The notes under the pieces were generated by a model. That model made no database searches. It saw only the letters and a list, made by a program, of their open reading frames with translations, and was not told the DNA's origin. DNA of 64,000 nucleotides from Boswellia sacra (lineage: Eukaryota; Streptophyta; Magnoliopsida; Sapindales; Burseraceae), in NCBI GenBank assembly GCA_013180625.2, contig SNVD02003156.1, forward strand, positions 62,001 to 126,000. Reading direction: 5' to 3'. Positions 11,552 through 24,169 of this stretch are shown piece after piece. The stretch's first letter is position 1, and each line of letters opens with the position of its first letter. The translations under genes and the position numbers were made by a program.

Positions 11552-14500
11552 TTAATTCGAAGAAAACTTATTATAGTTACAAATAACATAACAGGCTTTT
11601 CTTAGATTTTCAAATCTTGTTGTATCCAATGTCTTAGTGAACAAGTCAGCCAATTGTCTATCAGTAGAGATGTGTTCAATGTGTATTACTTTATACTCTA
11701 CTAGTTCCTTTATAAAATAATATCTTATGTCAATGTGTTTTGTTCTAGAATGCTGAACAGGATTTTTGGAAATATTTATAGCACTATTATTATCACAAAA
11801 CACAGTTATAGGCTTTTCGTCAATACCATAATCACTTAACATTTGCTTCATCCATAATAGTTGTATGCAACAACTCCCTGCTGCTATGTATTTGGCTTCA
11901 GCAATAGACAAAGAAATAGAATTCTACTTTTTATTGTACCATGAAACTAAGTTAGTACCAAGATAAAACATCTTCCTGAGATACTTTTTCTCTCATCTGT
12001 ATTTCCTGCCCAATCAGCATCACTAAACCCTGTAAGATAATCATTTGTACACTTAGAAAATCATATTCCATAATCATGTGTTCCATGAACATACTTGATG
12101 ATTCTCTTAGCTGCTGCGAGATGTGATTCTTTGGGATTTGCTTGAAATCTTGCACAGAATCCTAAACTAAAGCATGAGTTTGGTCTACTTGCTATGAGTT
12201 ATAGTAGGTTACCAATAATACTTTTGTACAAACTTGCATCAATGTCTTTACCTACATTGTCTTTTGAAAGTTTTAGATTAGTACTGATAGGAGTTATCAT
12301 TGGTTTTGCATTTTCAAGCCCAAATTTCTTTACAAGATTTTTAGCATATTTTGATTGAGATATGAATATCCCATCATTCATTTGCTTAACCTGTAATCCA
12401 AGAATGAAATTTAATTCTCCTACCATGCTCATCTCAAACTCTTCCTACATTAATTTAACAAACTTATTAGTTTTGCTTTTGTTAGTTGAGCTGAAAACAA
12501 TGTCATCAACATATATTTGTGCAACAATGAGATAGTTAGATGCATGTTCGATAAACAAAGTCTTATCATTGCTGCCTCTTTTATGACCTTTGTTGATCAA
12601 AAAGTTTGTCAACCTTTCATACCAAGCTCTAGGAGCTTGTTACAAACCATACAAAGCTTTGTGCAATTTGTACATAAAATCAGGATGTTTAGGATCTTCA
12701 AATCCTTTAGGCTGTTCAACTAAGACTTCTTCATTGAGATAGCCATTTAAAAAATGCTATTTTAACATCCATTTGGTACAACTTAAAATTAAGCAAACAA
12801 GCAATTGTAAATAGTAATCTGATTGACTCAAGTCTAGCTACTGGTGAAAAGGTTTCATCAAAGTATATGCCTTCTACTTGTGTGTAACCTTGTGCAACCA
12901 GCCTAGCCTTATTTCTTACTACTTGTCTACTTTCATCAGTTTTATTTTTGAATATCCATTTATTTTCAATGACATTTGCATTTTCTGGCCTAGGAACTAA
13001 TTCTTATACTTCATTCCTTTTAAATTGATTAAGTTCATCTTGCACGACTTGAATCCAAACATCTTCTTTTAAGGCTTCTTTCACATTTTTTGGTTCAACT
13101 AAAGAAACATAACATGCAAACCTTACCTGATTTCTTACCTTGCTCCAAGTCTTCATCATGCCATCTGGTGTTCCAATGATAGAGCTTGTTGGATAAGCCT
13201 TCTGAATCCATGTGGGTGGATCTTTCTTTTCATCTTCATTCCTGATTGAATTCTTGTTCAAATATACGTTGTCTGATGTTATTGTTACGTCGGGTGCAAC
13301 AGCTGCTGTTTCCTCTTTCATAACAGAATCTTCTTTATTATTGCTGTCTGAATCTGTCTTCTCTATATCATCTGTGAAGCTGGTTATGCTTTCCTCTTGT
13401 GAGTGCTTTGTATAATCATCCAGATAATCAAATACTACATTTGCAGATTCCATGACTACCTCAGTTCTCAGATTGTAAACTCGAAATGCTTTGCTATTTT
13501 GAGCATATCCCACGAAGACTCCTTTATCACTTCTCGGGTCTAATTTTCTTAACTGCTCTCTGTCGTTTAAGATGTAACACCTGCATCTAAAAACATGAAA
13601 ATATTTCAAATTCGGTTTTCTATCTTTCAAAATTTCATAAGGTGTCTGGTTAGTGCCTGGTCTAAAAAAACTCTATTTGAAATATAACAAGTAGTGCTTA
13701 TTACTTCAACCCATAGCCTTTTGGTCAATTTCTTGCTATTATGCATCACTTTAGCCATCTCTTGAAGAGTTCTATTCTTTCTTTCCACTATGCCATTCTG
13801 TTCAGGGGTTTCTGGAGCTGAAATTCATGATCAATTCCATGATATTTGCAAAAGTTAGCATAGGTAACATTTTCAAACTCTTTGCCATGATCACTTCTTA
13901 TTCTCTCAATCCTATCAATGTTCCTATTTTGCTCATTTTCAAGCTTAACACAAATATTCCTGAAAGCCTCAAAAGTGTCAGATTTTTCTTTAATGAAATC
14001 AACCAAAGTATATCTAGAAAAATCATCCACACAAACAAATATGTATCTCTTACCTGTAATAATTTCAATTTGCATAGGATCCATGAGATCCATGTGAAGC
14101 AAATCAAGTATTTTAGATGTGCTAAGATGTGGATTTGACTTGTATGAACTTCTAATTTGTTTTCCCATTTGACATGGTCCATAAATTCCATTAACTTTGT
14201 CATCAAGTTTAGGAACTCCTTTTACAGCACCTAACTTAGTTAATTTAACCAAGACTTTGTAATTTAAGTGTCCTAATTTTTGATGCCACAATTCTAAATC
14301 TGAAATCCTAGCATGAAATGCAATCTTTACCAAATAACAGTTATCCAAAGATCTATTACCTTCTATAATGCATTTACTAAAATTATCTAAGACCATGCAT
14401 TTGTTTTGTGTGAAATTAACAATATACTTATCATCATAAATCTGACTAATACTAATAAGATTAGCTTTCAAACCTTCAACCAGCAAGACATTTGGAAAAT

Positions 14501-16458
14501 TGGGTAGGCCTTTGACATTTAAAGTGCCTTTAACAATGATCTTACTCTTTGCTCCATCTCCATAGGTGACATTACCATCTCTGCATGCTTTAAAATATGT
14601 TAAAAACCGTTTATTTCTAGTCATGTGCCTGGAACAACCACTGTCAAAATATAAAAAATCGTTAAAAGTATCTTTAAGAGCAGTAAGAGCAACATGACAT
14701 ACTGTCTTGTCTTTTTTAACCCACTGTAGTTGTGATTTTGGTAATAGTTTGAACTGTTTTGATCTTCTATGCAAAAGATTCAACAATTTAAAGCATCTAG
14801 GCCTAATGTGTCCCTTTTTGCCACAAAAATAACAAGTAGGAATGAATTTCCTTACCTTTTCAGGACTAGATTTAAAGGAACTCAGAGGAGAAACAAATGT
14901 TTCATTACTCTTTGAACTAGGACTCGACCTTAAAGAGTTAAGTTCAAAATTTTTACGTGATGTTGAAGCTTTCACAAAGATTGTTTTTGATGAAGATGCA
15001 ACATTACCTTCTGTATACCTCAATCCATATTTGTTGGAGTTGTCTCTTCCAAGACTCAAGACTTAATCAAGTTTGGCTACCCCAATTTTGAGTTGATCAA
15101 CACACTTTTTGCTTTCAACCAGTTCTGTTGTAATTTTCTCAATATGTGCTGTTTTGTCTGTCAAAACAGTCTCCAGTTTCAGGATCTAATTTTCAACATA
15201 TGATTTTTCACATTCCAGCACTTCAATCTTCTTCTTCATGATTTTAATTTCTTCTTTCTAACTTATCCATTCACCATAGAGTGTATTGTATGTTTCTTGC
15301 AACTCTTCATAGTATTCTGGTCTATCTTCTTCATCAGAATGATCAACACTGGTTCTATAATTTTTTGTTATGTCAGAAATAACAACTTTCCCTTTATCAG
15401 CTGCAGATGCAGTAAATGCAACAAAGTTGCTCATTCAATCTTGATCTTCTAAGTCTGATTCTGATTCATCACTCTAGGTTGCTGTCAGTCATTTGTTCTT
15501 CTTCTTGAGATTAGCACATTCAAATTGAATATGCCCACAACTAGAACATTCATAACACTGAATCTGCCTTTTCTTTTTCGGTTGTTTTGGCTTCTTCCTG
15601 TCATTCTCTTGCTGAACTTTCTAAATTTTTCTTCACTTGAGTTTGATAGTTTTCCTTGATTCTTTTTCCTGAAATTTATTTTCATGAACTTGACATAATT
15701 TCTTGTTAGAAAAGCAATCTGTTTAGAATCAGTTTCATGAAGCTCATCATTACTTTCATCATCAGATTTTTCAGTTTTCGCATTAAATGCAATGCTTTTC
15801 CTTTTTGCATCCTAGTACTTTGATTAATTTCAAAGTTTTGGAGAATGCCAATTAGTTCATCAACCCTCATCTCATCAGTGTTTTTAACTTCCTCAATGGC
15901 TAAAATTTTAGGTTGAAATTTATCTCGAACAGACCTAATTACCTTGCTAACAATTTCTACATCAGTGAAAGTTTTGCCAAGCATATATGCTGAATTTGTA
16001 ATGTGACATATCATAGAGTAAAACTCAGAAATTGACTCATCCTCACACATCATCAGATTTTCAAATTGAGAATTTAATCTCATTAATTTAGATCTTTTAA
16101 TAGATGCAGTACCTTTATGTTTTACCTCAAGTATGTCCCATGCTTCTTTGGCCATTTTGCACCTTGAAATCTGTCCGAAGTTGTTTAAGTCCACTACAGC
16201 AAAGATTGTGTTAAGAGCCTTTGAATTCCAGCTGGAGCGTCGATATTCTTCATCAGTCCATTCATCCTCAGGTTTGGGTTCGTAATCACCAAAAGCATTC
16301 AACTTTGTTGGCGGTGTGTATCCTTTAAGCACACTAGTCCATGCCCTGTCATCAAGAGATTTAATATACATCATCATTCTTACCTTCCAATATGAATAAT
16401 TACTATCATCAAGGATAGGTGGTTGTGTTCTGTATCTTCTATTGTGAATAAACTCCAT
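11552..16458 (-). pseudogene. Copia-2 gag-pol polyprotein, interrupted
   Basis: Starts at 16458 (MEFIHNRRYRTQPP). A Gag domain runs for about 250 codons, then a basic region with a first CCHC-like knuckle (~15550), then a predicted coiled-coil (15.07-15.45 kb). A second knuckle CYFCGKKGHIRPRCF sits near 14830 and the protease LYFDSGCSRHM near 14650 with DSG intact. Pre-integrase (ELWHQKLGH), integrase zinc site and core (LLHMDLMDPM, RSDHGKEF), a shifted C-terminal part (13004-13630), RT with YVDD near 12500 and RNase H (STAEAKYIAAGS-like, 11.9 kb) follow. Stops or shifts occur near 15700, 15480, 15060, 13790, 13004, 12440, 12190 and 11950. Family members encode one long polyprotein; this copy cannot. 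Confidence 0.92.
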
Positions 16459-16478
16459 TCTTCCAGATCAGTACCAAT

Positions 16479-17384
16479 TGAGAGTTCTGGAAGTATGCAG
16501 TTATAAGTAATATAACAGTAAATTGTAAAGTAAATCAGCACAGGAGGATTTTTACGTGGTTCAGTTATAAAATATACATCCATGGACAGTTATAGAGCTG
16601 CAATTCACTAAGTTCTTGTTTGTACAATCTTTAGGATCTTTTACAGTGCTGACTCACCCTTACACACTGACTAATCTTTGTAAAACAAAATCTTCGCAAA
16701 GATCTTAAACTCTAGTAAGACTGCCCACTCTTTGTTGCAGATAACTTAACAACACACTGTTAAGTTATACATAACACACGAAGTCTGACATTGAATTACA
16801 TAAACACTTAACCCGTAAGTTATCCCAAGTGTCTCCTAACTCACATAGACTCAATCAACAACTCATGTATGATTTCTACCACTCATACATGAATCAAAAG
16901 ACTCAAAGAATCAAATTAAAGAAGCATATTCCAATTTGCATTGAAGCTCTGCTATCAATTCATGGAATGCCAAAATCAAGGCTCCCTCAAAACACAACCA
17001 AATCAGCTAACCTGCCAATCTGTCTAATACATTATGTAGAAATAACGCTGTATATATATAGTGAGAGGCCTGGCAGAAATCTCCTTTAGAATCCTATAAA
17101 AATTCTAATCAAAATCATATTAGAATAAGGAGAAATATAATAGCAAGTCTTATAATTAAACTCATAAAAGAATTTGGACACAAATATATATTCTCTTATT
17201 TTAATTAGGATACAAGAAACGATATCCTAATCTAAGGAGATTTTTATTATAAACCAAATACTTACTATAATAATCATCTAGAAACAGTAAAATAGGAATC
17301 AAAATACTATTCTAGTTTTATCACAAATTAAACAAAAATCAACATGTGCATGGCACATGCAAGTGTCACACGCTGACACCAACA
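16479..17384 (-). repeat. Copia-2 5' LTR
   Basis: A 906-bp partner LTR with TG…CA termini (TGAGAGTTCTGGAAG to GACACCAACA). The degraded initiator tRNA-Met primer-binding site lies just inside at 16466-16477. Confidence 0.93.
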
Positions 17385-17951
17385 CTATTTTAAATTATGT
17401 AAATATTTTCTTAAAAGGCAATAATTATGGTAATTATTTATTGGTGCATTGTATATTGCAAATCTAAAACAGATGAATAAATAACAAAAGATGCTATATT
17501 ACTCTGGTCCACAATTTAGTGATACTTTGGTTCCTATAAGTTATGATAGCTAATGATAAGATATAGACAATTTCATAGCTATAACATATAATATCAAATT
17601 AACGCAAATTATACCACAAACCTTATTAATAACATGTAAAATATGATTTTTGTTAGAATTTTGATTTGAGAATTCATATATACCACAGAAACTTATCTAT
17701 GCAATTGATGTGACATAGAAATACAATATTTCAATTGCACCTTCAGGTCCGAACCACCAGCCACAAGATTTAGAAGCATCATTTGCTTTATCTGTTGTGT
17801 TAACTGCTAATATAACCAAGCTAGCATTCATTTAGAACTTATTAATTAGGTAACAAAATAAAACAAAAACATAACTTAACAAAAGCGAGAGACAGACGAG
17901 CTTTCAAGTTAGCTTGCTAATTTGGTATTACATATTTGAATTATAAATTTT
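17385..17951. other. AT-rich non-coding segment
   Basis: No coding frame or recognisable element is visible. The first five bases (CTATT) are the mutated target-site duplication of Copia-2. The rest separates Copia-2 from the Ale-like element whose left boundary is uncertain, so part of this stretch may belong to that element's LTR. Confidence 0.5.
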
Positions 17952-18160
17952 GTTATTAAACCTTAACCACTTTTATTAGGACAGAATGTCATAGCTCATA
18001 ACAGAGGATCATTAGCTCTGTTTTCCTTTTGTATTTTCCTTGATTTCAGGGTGTTAATACTGTATTTATTTTTCCTTTTATATGTTGAAGTGTATCTACA
18101 TATATTGTAACACCTTTGGTTAATACAAGTGTGAAAAACTATTTAGCCAAATATCTTTTA
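17952..18160 (+). repeat. Copia-3 5' LTR (start uncertain)
   Basis: The right end is fixed by the primer-binding site at 18161; the terminal CA appears mutated to TA. The left end at a TGTT (17952) is only a candidate. A length near 200 bp would be normal for this lineage. Confidence 0.4.
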
Positions 18161-18172
18161 TGGTATTAGAGC
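18161..18172 (+). other. Copia-3 primer-binding site
   Basis: TGGTATTAGAGC, the initiator tRNA-Met primer-binding site with one C to T change, directly after the LTR. Confidence 0.8.
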
Positions 18173-18228
18173 TACTTTGGCTCCAACGAGATAAATCAAT
18201 TCAACTCTAAAATCTTGAATCTTCATTC

Positions 18229-19440
18229 ATGGTTGACGATAGCACAACTTCCAGCCTTAATCAACCCACTATTATTTCCTCTCTTTCTTCAAACAATTTA
18301 GTTTCTTTCAATGCTTCTACTCAGCTTTCAATCACATTGATGCCCTCCAACTATCCTTCATGGAGAGCTCAGTGGGATGACTTACTTTTTCGCTTTGATT
18401 TACTTGGTTTTGTCGCCGGATATTTTCTGTGTCCGCTAAAAAAAATCATAGTAGATAAGAATGAGGTCAAGAATCCAAAGATTTCTCTTTGGAAAAGACA
18501 GTACAAATTTCTTCTTCATGGAATTCGATCCTCTCTTTCCGATCGAGTGGAATCACGAGTTAATTCCAGCATTTCATCTGCTGAAGCATGGAATCGACTC
18601 ACAAGACTTTATGCCAATTCCTCATCCTCTCGTATCATGAGGCTGATTGAACAACTCACTACAATTACTCATGGTTCTCAATCTTTTGAGGAGTATCTCA
18701 GCAAAGTCAGAGGTATTGCTGATGAACTTGCACTCATCAATTCTCCAGTTTCAGATGTGAATCTCATCATTCATACTTTGAATGGTGTTGTTCCAGAGTT
18801 TAGAGAGTTAGCTGTTGCTATATGTGCCCGTGACTCTCTCATAAGCTTTGAAGAGCTTCATGAAAAATTAGTGGAGCATGAGACTTATCTCAAGAGAGAA
18901 GAAAGCAGCAATCCTATCACGCTTTCTGTTAATGTTGCACATTTTCATCAGTCTAAAAATGGTAATCAATCAAACAACGGATTAAAAAATCAAAATTATC
19001 ACAATCATCACGGACAATGCTCTAATAGTTAAGGCAATGGTCAAAATAAAAATAATCATGGCAATTACACTGGCCGCAATTCTAATATGTCTTGTGATTT
19101 TTGTGAAAGGCATGGCCATGTTTTCAATCAATGTTATCTTGCAAAGAGGTTTTTGCAAAAGTTTGCCTAGCAGCAACCTATTGCTAATCCTACCACCACA
19201 TCAACTAATAATAATTCCAATTGGTTGCTTGATAATGGTGCTTCCCACCAAGTGACATCCGATTTGAACAATCTTTCTCCTCGTCAACCATATAAGGGGC
19301 CCGATGATATTATTATTGGCGATGGTTTAGGTTTGCTAATCACGCATATTAGAAGTATTAAACTTTCTACTTCCTCAAATTCTTTCTCCCTTTAAAATAT
19401 GTTATGTGTTCCATGAAACAAAACTTAGTTTCTATTTCTC
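18229..19440 (+). pseudogene. Copia-3 gag and protease
   Basis: Open from MVDDSTTSSLNQP to a TAA at 19030-19032 (267 codons). The Gag domain spans residues ~30-220, with NYPSWRAQWDDL, the conserved AWNRLTRLYA and the FEEYLSKVRGIADEL helices. After the stop (probably a mutated Gln codon) the same frame continues with a CCHC knuckle, CDFCERHGHVFNQC (~19090-19130), and a protease site WLLDNGASHQVT (~19220), where the usual DSG is DNG. The frame then decays: stops appear from ~19395, and a local inverted duplication disrupts the segment after 19490. The role would be capsid formation and polyprotein cleavage in a virus-like particle; this copy is inactive. Confidence 0.88.
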
Positions 19441-19485
19441 AATTTTTAGACAAATAATGCTTATATTGAGTTTTACCCCCTTTTT

Positions 19486-19662
19486 TTTGTGTGAAAGATC
19501 TAACTACAAGGGCACTTGTTGCATGGGGACAAACCAAGAATAATGTGTACGTGTGGCCTAGCATGAGAGAATAATTTTGTGGACAAACAAGCTTGTTGCA
19601 GTGTCAAAGCTTCTTCCAAACTCTAGCAACAAGTGCCCTTGTAGTTAGATCTTTCAAACAAA
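19486..19662. repeat. foldback: 30-bp perfect inverted repeat with 103-bp loop
   Basis: Arm 1 at 19493-19522 and arm 2 at 19626-19655 are exact reverse complements (30 of 30). With one mismatch the arms extend outward by about seven more bases. Arm 1 is in the coding frame of the Copia-3 pre-integrase region; arm 2 is an inverted duplicate inserted next to it. This disrupts the frame before the solo LTR. Confidence 0.9.
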
Positions 19663-19709
19663 TTCTTTTTCGAGTCATTTCTTCCAATAATGTCCCTGTG
19701 CAATCAAAG

Positions 19710-22331
19710 TGACACGACCCGCCCCTAGCTACACGGGCAAATCATGCCTAAAACTGTGGACTACTGGCTGTTTCTTGATTCTTGTCTTTTTTATAGAACA
19801 AACTTGATACAATTCTCATTACAAGCACAAATAAATTTTTTATAATTGTTACAATATAACTATTACAACCTTAACACATCACTGCACCATCACGTGGCTG
19901 GGCCTCCAGATTTTCTAACTATATCACATTTTGCTTTCACCTGGGGGGGGAATTTTTTTTTAAAAGAAAAAAAGAAAAAATAAAACAAAAGAGTGAGTAT
20001 AAAACTCAGTGAGTGGGGATAAAAATATATTTGTAAATAAATCTAAAAAAAATTTATATTATTATAAAATAAATCTTTGCTCTATAAAAAAAAATCTCCA
20101 TAACCCATAATTTTCATATTGTCTAAAACGTTATAAAACTTTAAAATAAATTACTATTGAATAATTAAATCCATCAAAATACTACTTATGGTTAAAATAA
20201 TAAAATAATCATCTTCAATCGTATAATAAATATGCTCTTGATTATCATGCTAAAATCATCACTTTAATTATTTACTATACAAAACATAATTTTCTTAAAA
20301 ATCTTCTTTCAAAAGAAACTCTTCTGAATAATGTTTCTTTCTCAAACTAACTCATATAAACATATTCAAAACTCTTTTCATTATACTAAACAAGTACCCA
20401 TGGAACTGTCTCATCCTGCCTGGCGAGATCTAACATCGTATAGGCAGAACTATCTGAATTTTCTCATACCTGGTGAGATCTACATCACGCAGGCATAGAT
20501 ATCTGTACCTGGTGAGATCTAACATCGCACAGGTCTGCTATCTAGTCATACGCATGCGCAGAGCTGCCCCTAAAGGGCTAAAGCGCCCAGATCACACGGC
20601 CCAAAGCCTCTATGTGTTTCTGAACGGGCCCCAAAGGCCTCTATCTGTATCATTGTCTAAGTGATCTAAATAACTGTCTGAGTATCTGGGTACTAGCTTA
20701 GTATAACATAATTGCACCTTCTTATTTGTATTTAAAACTAATTTCATTTAAAAACTGCTTCATATACTAAACTTTCTCTTTTCAAGCAAATTTATCAAAA
20801 ATCTCGAAATTTTATGCAAGATAAAACTGGAAATATTTGTATTATTTAAATTAATCCATAACAAACATTTAAAAAGACGTTTCTAAATACTTTAAGAAAT
20901 CCTTGAGTCAAATGGCTATGAAAACTTAAAATATCAATACTTTCACACTTCCTCTAAATCTACAAAATATAACTTTCTTAAAAGCCAAAATGCACTAAAA
21001 ATGAAAAATCTGATTTTTCCTTTGTAAATGTTATATCTTTGTTCAAAACTAATTTTTAAAACTAAAATTCATGTCTACAACCAATTTGAAAACTAGCTTT
21101 GAAATATCTTAATAATTAAAAGTAGTTATAATAAATGGGCCTATCTACCCTCAAGAAATATTATAAAAACTACCTTGAATTCTTCTAAATTCACTAAAAT
21201 TCTTGATAATTCTATAAAATACTAAATAACATAACTAAGTAAATACTAAAACATATTTCTAATTATCCAGAAAATAAATCTTCTACTCTTTCCAAATCTT
21301 TCTAAAATATCCATAAAGTAAAATACTTTCCATCTCACTATAAGCTATAATTTATATTTTTATCTCAAAATCTCATACATCACGCTTCAACTAAAATCTT
21401 TTTTACTATTCTAAATTTTTCATAATTCTGCATTCAGGTCCCTACAAATTCTGGAACAGCTTTCTAAATTTTCAATTCAGCCCCTGCTTGGGCAATTTTA
21501 GAATTTGGCATTGTCATCCCTACAAAATTAAATTCTACTTTCCAGAACTTTTTCTTTTTAATTTCTTATTATTTTGAATATAAAATCACTTATCATTTGT
21601 TAACCAAAATCACCATTTCTTCAACATATGTATTTATGTAAAGAAAATAACTCAATACCTCAATTTTCTATACTAATTCATCTAATTATAAATGTCTCTT
21701 TTCCAATCATAAACAAAAACTTTCTACTTCCTACCAACATATAATATATATACATTCATGCTACAACTTTCACTTTAAATTTATTTTTCTCTTGTACTCA
21801 AACTTATCGAAACAACAAGTACTATATATTCAAAACTAATCTACTAGCACCACCCATAACCATCTCTTCTATCCAAAATCTAATACTTTACATACACTTA
21901 TTTTTAAAATACATAAATCATCATCATTTATTCTAAAAACTTTTAATATAACTCAATTAATTAAACTAATAACTTAAATCATATGAAAAATCATAAATCT
22001 AATACACTTTAATATAATATGAAATTCTCAAAACATAATCCACTCACAGTTTGGTTGCACAACTTAGTTAGCTCGGATTTAATTCCAAAATCAACGTTCC
22101 ACATAGTTGGCCACATCCTTCAACGAAGAATTTATCCTTCATTATCCTTGTTTTTCTCTTCACACAAGCCTCAATTTGGCTTTTTCCCCCATTCTCCTCT
22201 CTTCTCCCGTCTGTCTTCTCTCCACTGGAATTCTCCTCTTTTTTTTTTGTTCTTATAATTAATTTTTTTCTAAGGGCTGGGCTTACATAAAAGAAAGGGG
22301 CTTGGGGTTTTTAAATATCATGGGCTTTACA
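19710..22331 (+). mobile_element. solo LTR of gypsy (Tekay/Del-like) retrotransposon
   Basis: A 2622-bp non-coding block with TG…CA termini (TGACACGACCCG at the left, GGGCTTTACA at the right), flanked by an exact 5-bp duplication CAAAG (19705-19709 and 22332-22336). Removing the block restores continuous integrase zinc-site coding in Copia-3 (…SNNVPVQSK then SQVSFCDCYQCNKSH), which independently confirms both boundaries. Start sequence and length resemble Tekay/Del chromovirus LTRs; the lineage is inference. A G+C-richer segment at 20.4-20.66 kb carries the short repeats listed separately. No internal retroelement sequence remains, as expected after LTR-LTR recombination. Confidence 0.92.
20419..20540 (+). 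repeat. three short direct repeats inside the solo LTR
   Basis: Three copies of CCTGGYGAGATCTAACATCG-like sequence start at 20419, 20469 and 20508 (spacing 50 and 39). The middle copy lacks two bases. They lie in the U3/R-like G+C-richer part of the LTR and may be promoter or enhancer repeats. Confidence 0.75.
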
Positions 22332-24169
22332 CAAAGTCTCAAGTTTCTTTTTGTGATTGCTATCAATGTAACAAAAGTCACAAATTATCATTTGGTATTT
22401 CCAGTTTGTCAAGCAAAAGTCCTTTAGAATTAATTTATAATGATGTTTAGGGGCCATCTCCAATTCTTCAATGGATGGTTTTTCATTTTATGTAGTGTTT
22501 TGTTGATCACTTTACGAAATACTCATGATTATTTGCAATGGCACAAAAATTAGAACTTTCTTCCATTTTTCGCAAGTTTAAATTAATGGTTGAATATTTT
22601 TTAAATAAATCTATCAAAACGATTTATTCGAATGGTGGAAAAGAATATGAAGGCCTTAAATCCATTTTTGAATCTCCTGGCATCCAAAATTTGGTCTCTC
22701 CTCCTTATACACCTCAAAAATATTACTTCAGCTGGCGCCGTCATCGACATATTGTCGAAACAAGACTCACTCCCAACCATCGAGCATCACCTTCTCTCTC
22801 AGTTAGGTCATTTGCTTTCAAAGCTTCAGTGTATTTAATTAATCGGCTTCCAACACCCATTCTTGATCATAAATCTCCATTTGAATGTCTTTTTTATTCT
22901 GTTCCTAATTACTGTAAAGTGAGAGTTTTCGGCTGTTTGTGTTATCCTTGGCTTCGGCCCAATACAAAGCACAAACTTGAGCAACGGTATAAGTCTTGTC
23001 TCTTTCTTGGATATTCTAATATTCATAATGCATACATTTGTTTTGAACCCCATAACTCACAAATTTTATGTTTTCCATCATGTTAGTTTATTGAAAATCA
23101 ATTTCCTTGTTTACCTACTTATTCTAAAAATGACAAAATTGATGACCATAGCAAATACAAATGGACATGTTTATCTTCCTCTCTTCGTATTTTTTATTTA
23201 CCAAATCCATCTTCTAATAAAATTGCCACTAACAAATCTGAAATTAATTCCTTCTCAGAAAATGGGAATTTCTTTTCTATTCTTATTGACAAATCTACTC
23301 CTCCCTTTATAATACCCAAAAATCATTCCATCTTTCACGATCCTTCCGAATCTATTATTAATTTAACTAATTCACAGGATCTTAATTTTTCCAATAATTT
23401 CAGCAATGATATCTCCTCTTTGCAAAATCTCTCAGAGGATATTAATTCTTTATCTTCTCCTAATTTTTTACAGATTCCAATTAATTGTCCTCCGCGTAAT
23501 CTTCCAATGTCTTCTGTCAAATCTATTACTCCAACCAAAGACCAATCCTCCAAGTTCAATGAACCTTCTTCACAAGTGTCACAATCCACTGAAACTTCTT
23601 CTACCTTAACAGTAGTCCAGCATGTGAGGTTCCACCACTTCTTGATCTTAATATGGCTAGTCCACCTCATACCATTAATTCTAACTTGGTTCCTGGCAAG
23701 GACCCTTCTCAATCTCAACCCCATGATGCCATAAATACTCACTCCATGACTACCTGTACCAAAAATAATATCTTTAAACCCTTGCAAAAGATGCCTCTTA
23801 TCACAACTCACCACCCACTACCCCAAACACTTGAACCCACAGCTGGTTCTCAGGCATTAAAAGACTTGAGTTGGACCAATGCAATGCGTGATGAGCTTTT
23901 AGCCCTCGCCAATAATAATACTTGAGAACTAGTTTTCTGGAGTCCAAATCAAAATATAGTTGGTTGCAAGTGGGTTTTTTAGGTCAAACGTCATCCTAAT
24001 GGCCGTATTGATCGTAATAAAGCTTGGTTGGTTGCTAAAGGTTTTAACCAGTGTCCTAGTATAGACTTCAAAGAGACTTTCAGTCTTGTTGTCAAACCCA
24101 CCACTATTACAATTGTCCTTAGTCTTGCATTATCAAATGGTGGATTGTTCGTCAATTGGATGTTAATAA
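22332..24169 (+). pseudogene. Copia-3 integrase and partial reverse transcriptase
   Basis: Continues Copia-3 after the solo LTR: integrase zinc motif CDCYQCNKSHKL (~22350), core with YSNGGKEYEGL (22.63 kb, Asn-Gly where Asp-Gly is usual) and YTPQK, then an insertion-like break. The integrase C-terminal part FECLFYSVPNY and VFGCLCYPWL runs to 23086. A Ser/Pro-rich linker occupies 23.1-23.7 kb, followed by the RT N-terminus (LSWTNAMRDELLAL, NIVGCKWVF, LVAKGFNQCPSIDF). The sequence ends abruptly in QLDVNN at 24169 where the LTR starts. Stops occur at ~23083, 23923 and 23980. The part after 23708 is duplicated at 26908-27371. Confidence 0.88.

Larger units (their letters stand above)
7465..17384 (-). 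mobile_element. sirevirus-like Ty1/copia element with extra ORF (Copia-2)
   Basis: A 9.9-kb element read on the minus strand. LTRs lie at 7465-8368 and 16479-17384. The flanking duplication is CTGTT (7460-7464) versus CTATT (17385-17389), one mismatch. The primer-binding site at 16466-16477 is a degraded TTGGTATCAGAGC, and the polypurine tract beside the 3' LTR reads AAAAAGGGGGAGA on the minus strand. Gag-pol order is copia. A long Gag coiled-coil, an RT/RNase H of SIRE type and a separate gene after pol fit the sirevirus lineage. The copy is heavily mutated. The element at 56022 is a second member of the same family on the opposite strand. Confidence 0.93.
17952..24169 (+). mobile_element. 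Ale/Retrofit-like Ty1/copia element (Copia-3), 3'-truncated and interrupted
   Basis: A plus-strand copia element with a degraded primer-binding site at 18161, Gag at 18229, protease at ~19220, integrase from 22332 and RT to 24169. It is cut twice: the solo LTR 19710-22331 lies in the integrase region, and a copy of the Copia-4 LTR starts at 24170 inside the RT codons QLDVNN. The rest of RT, RNase H and the 3' LTR are absent from the window. The left end is approximate because no partner LTR is present for comparison. Gag beginning with a long Ser/Asn leader and the NYPSWRAQ motif fits the Ale/Retrofit lineage. Confidence 0.85.
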
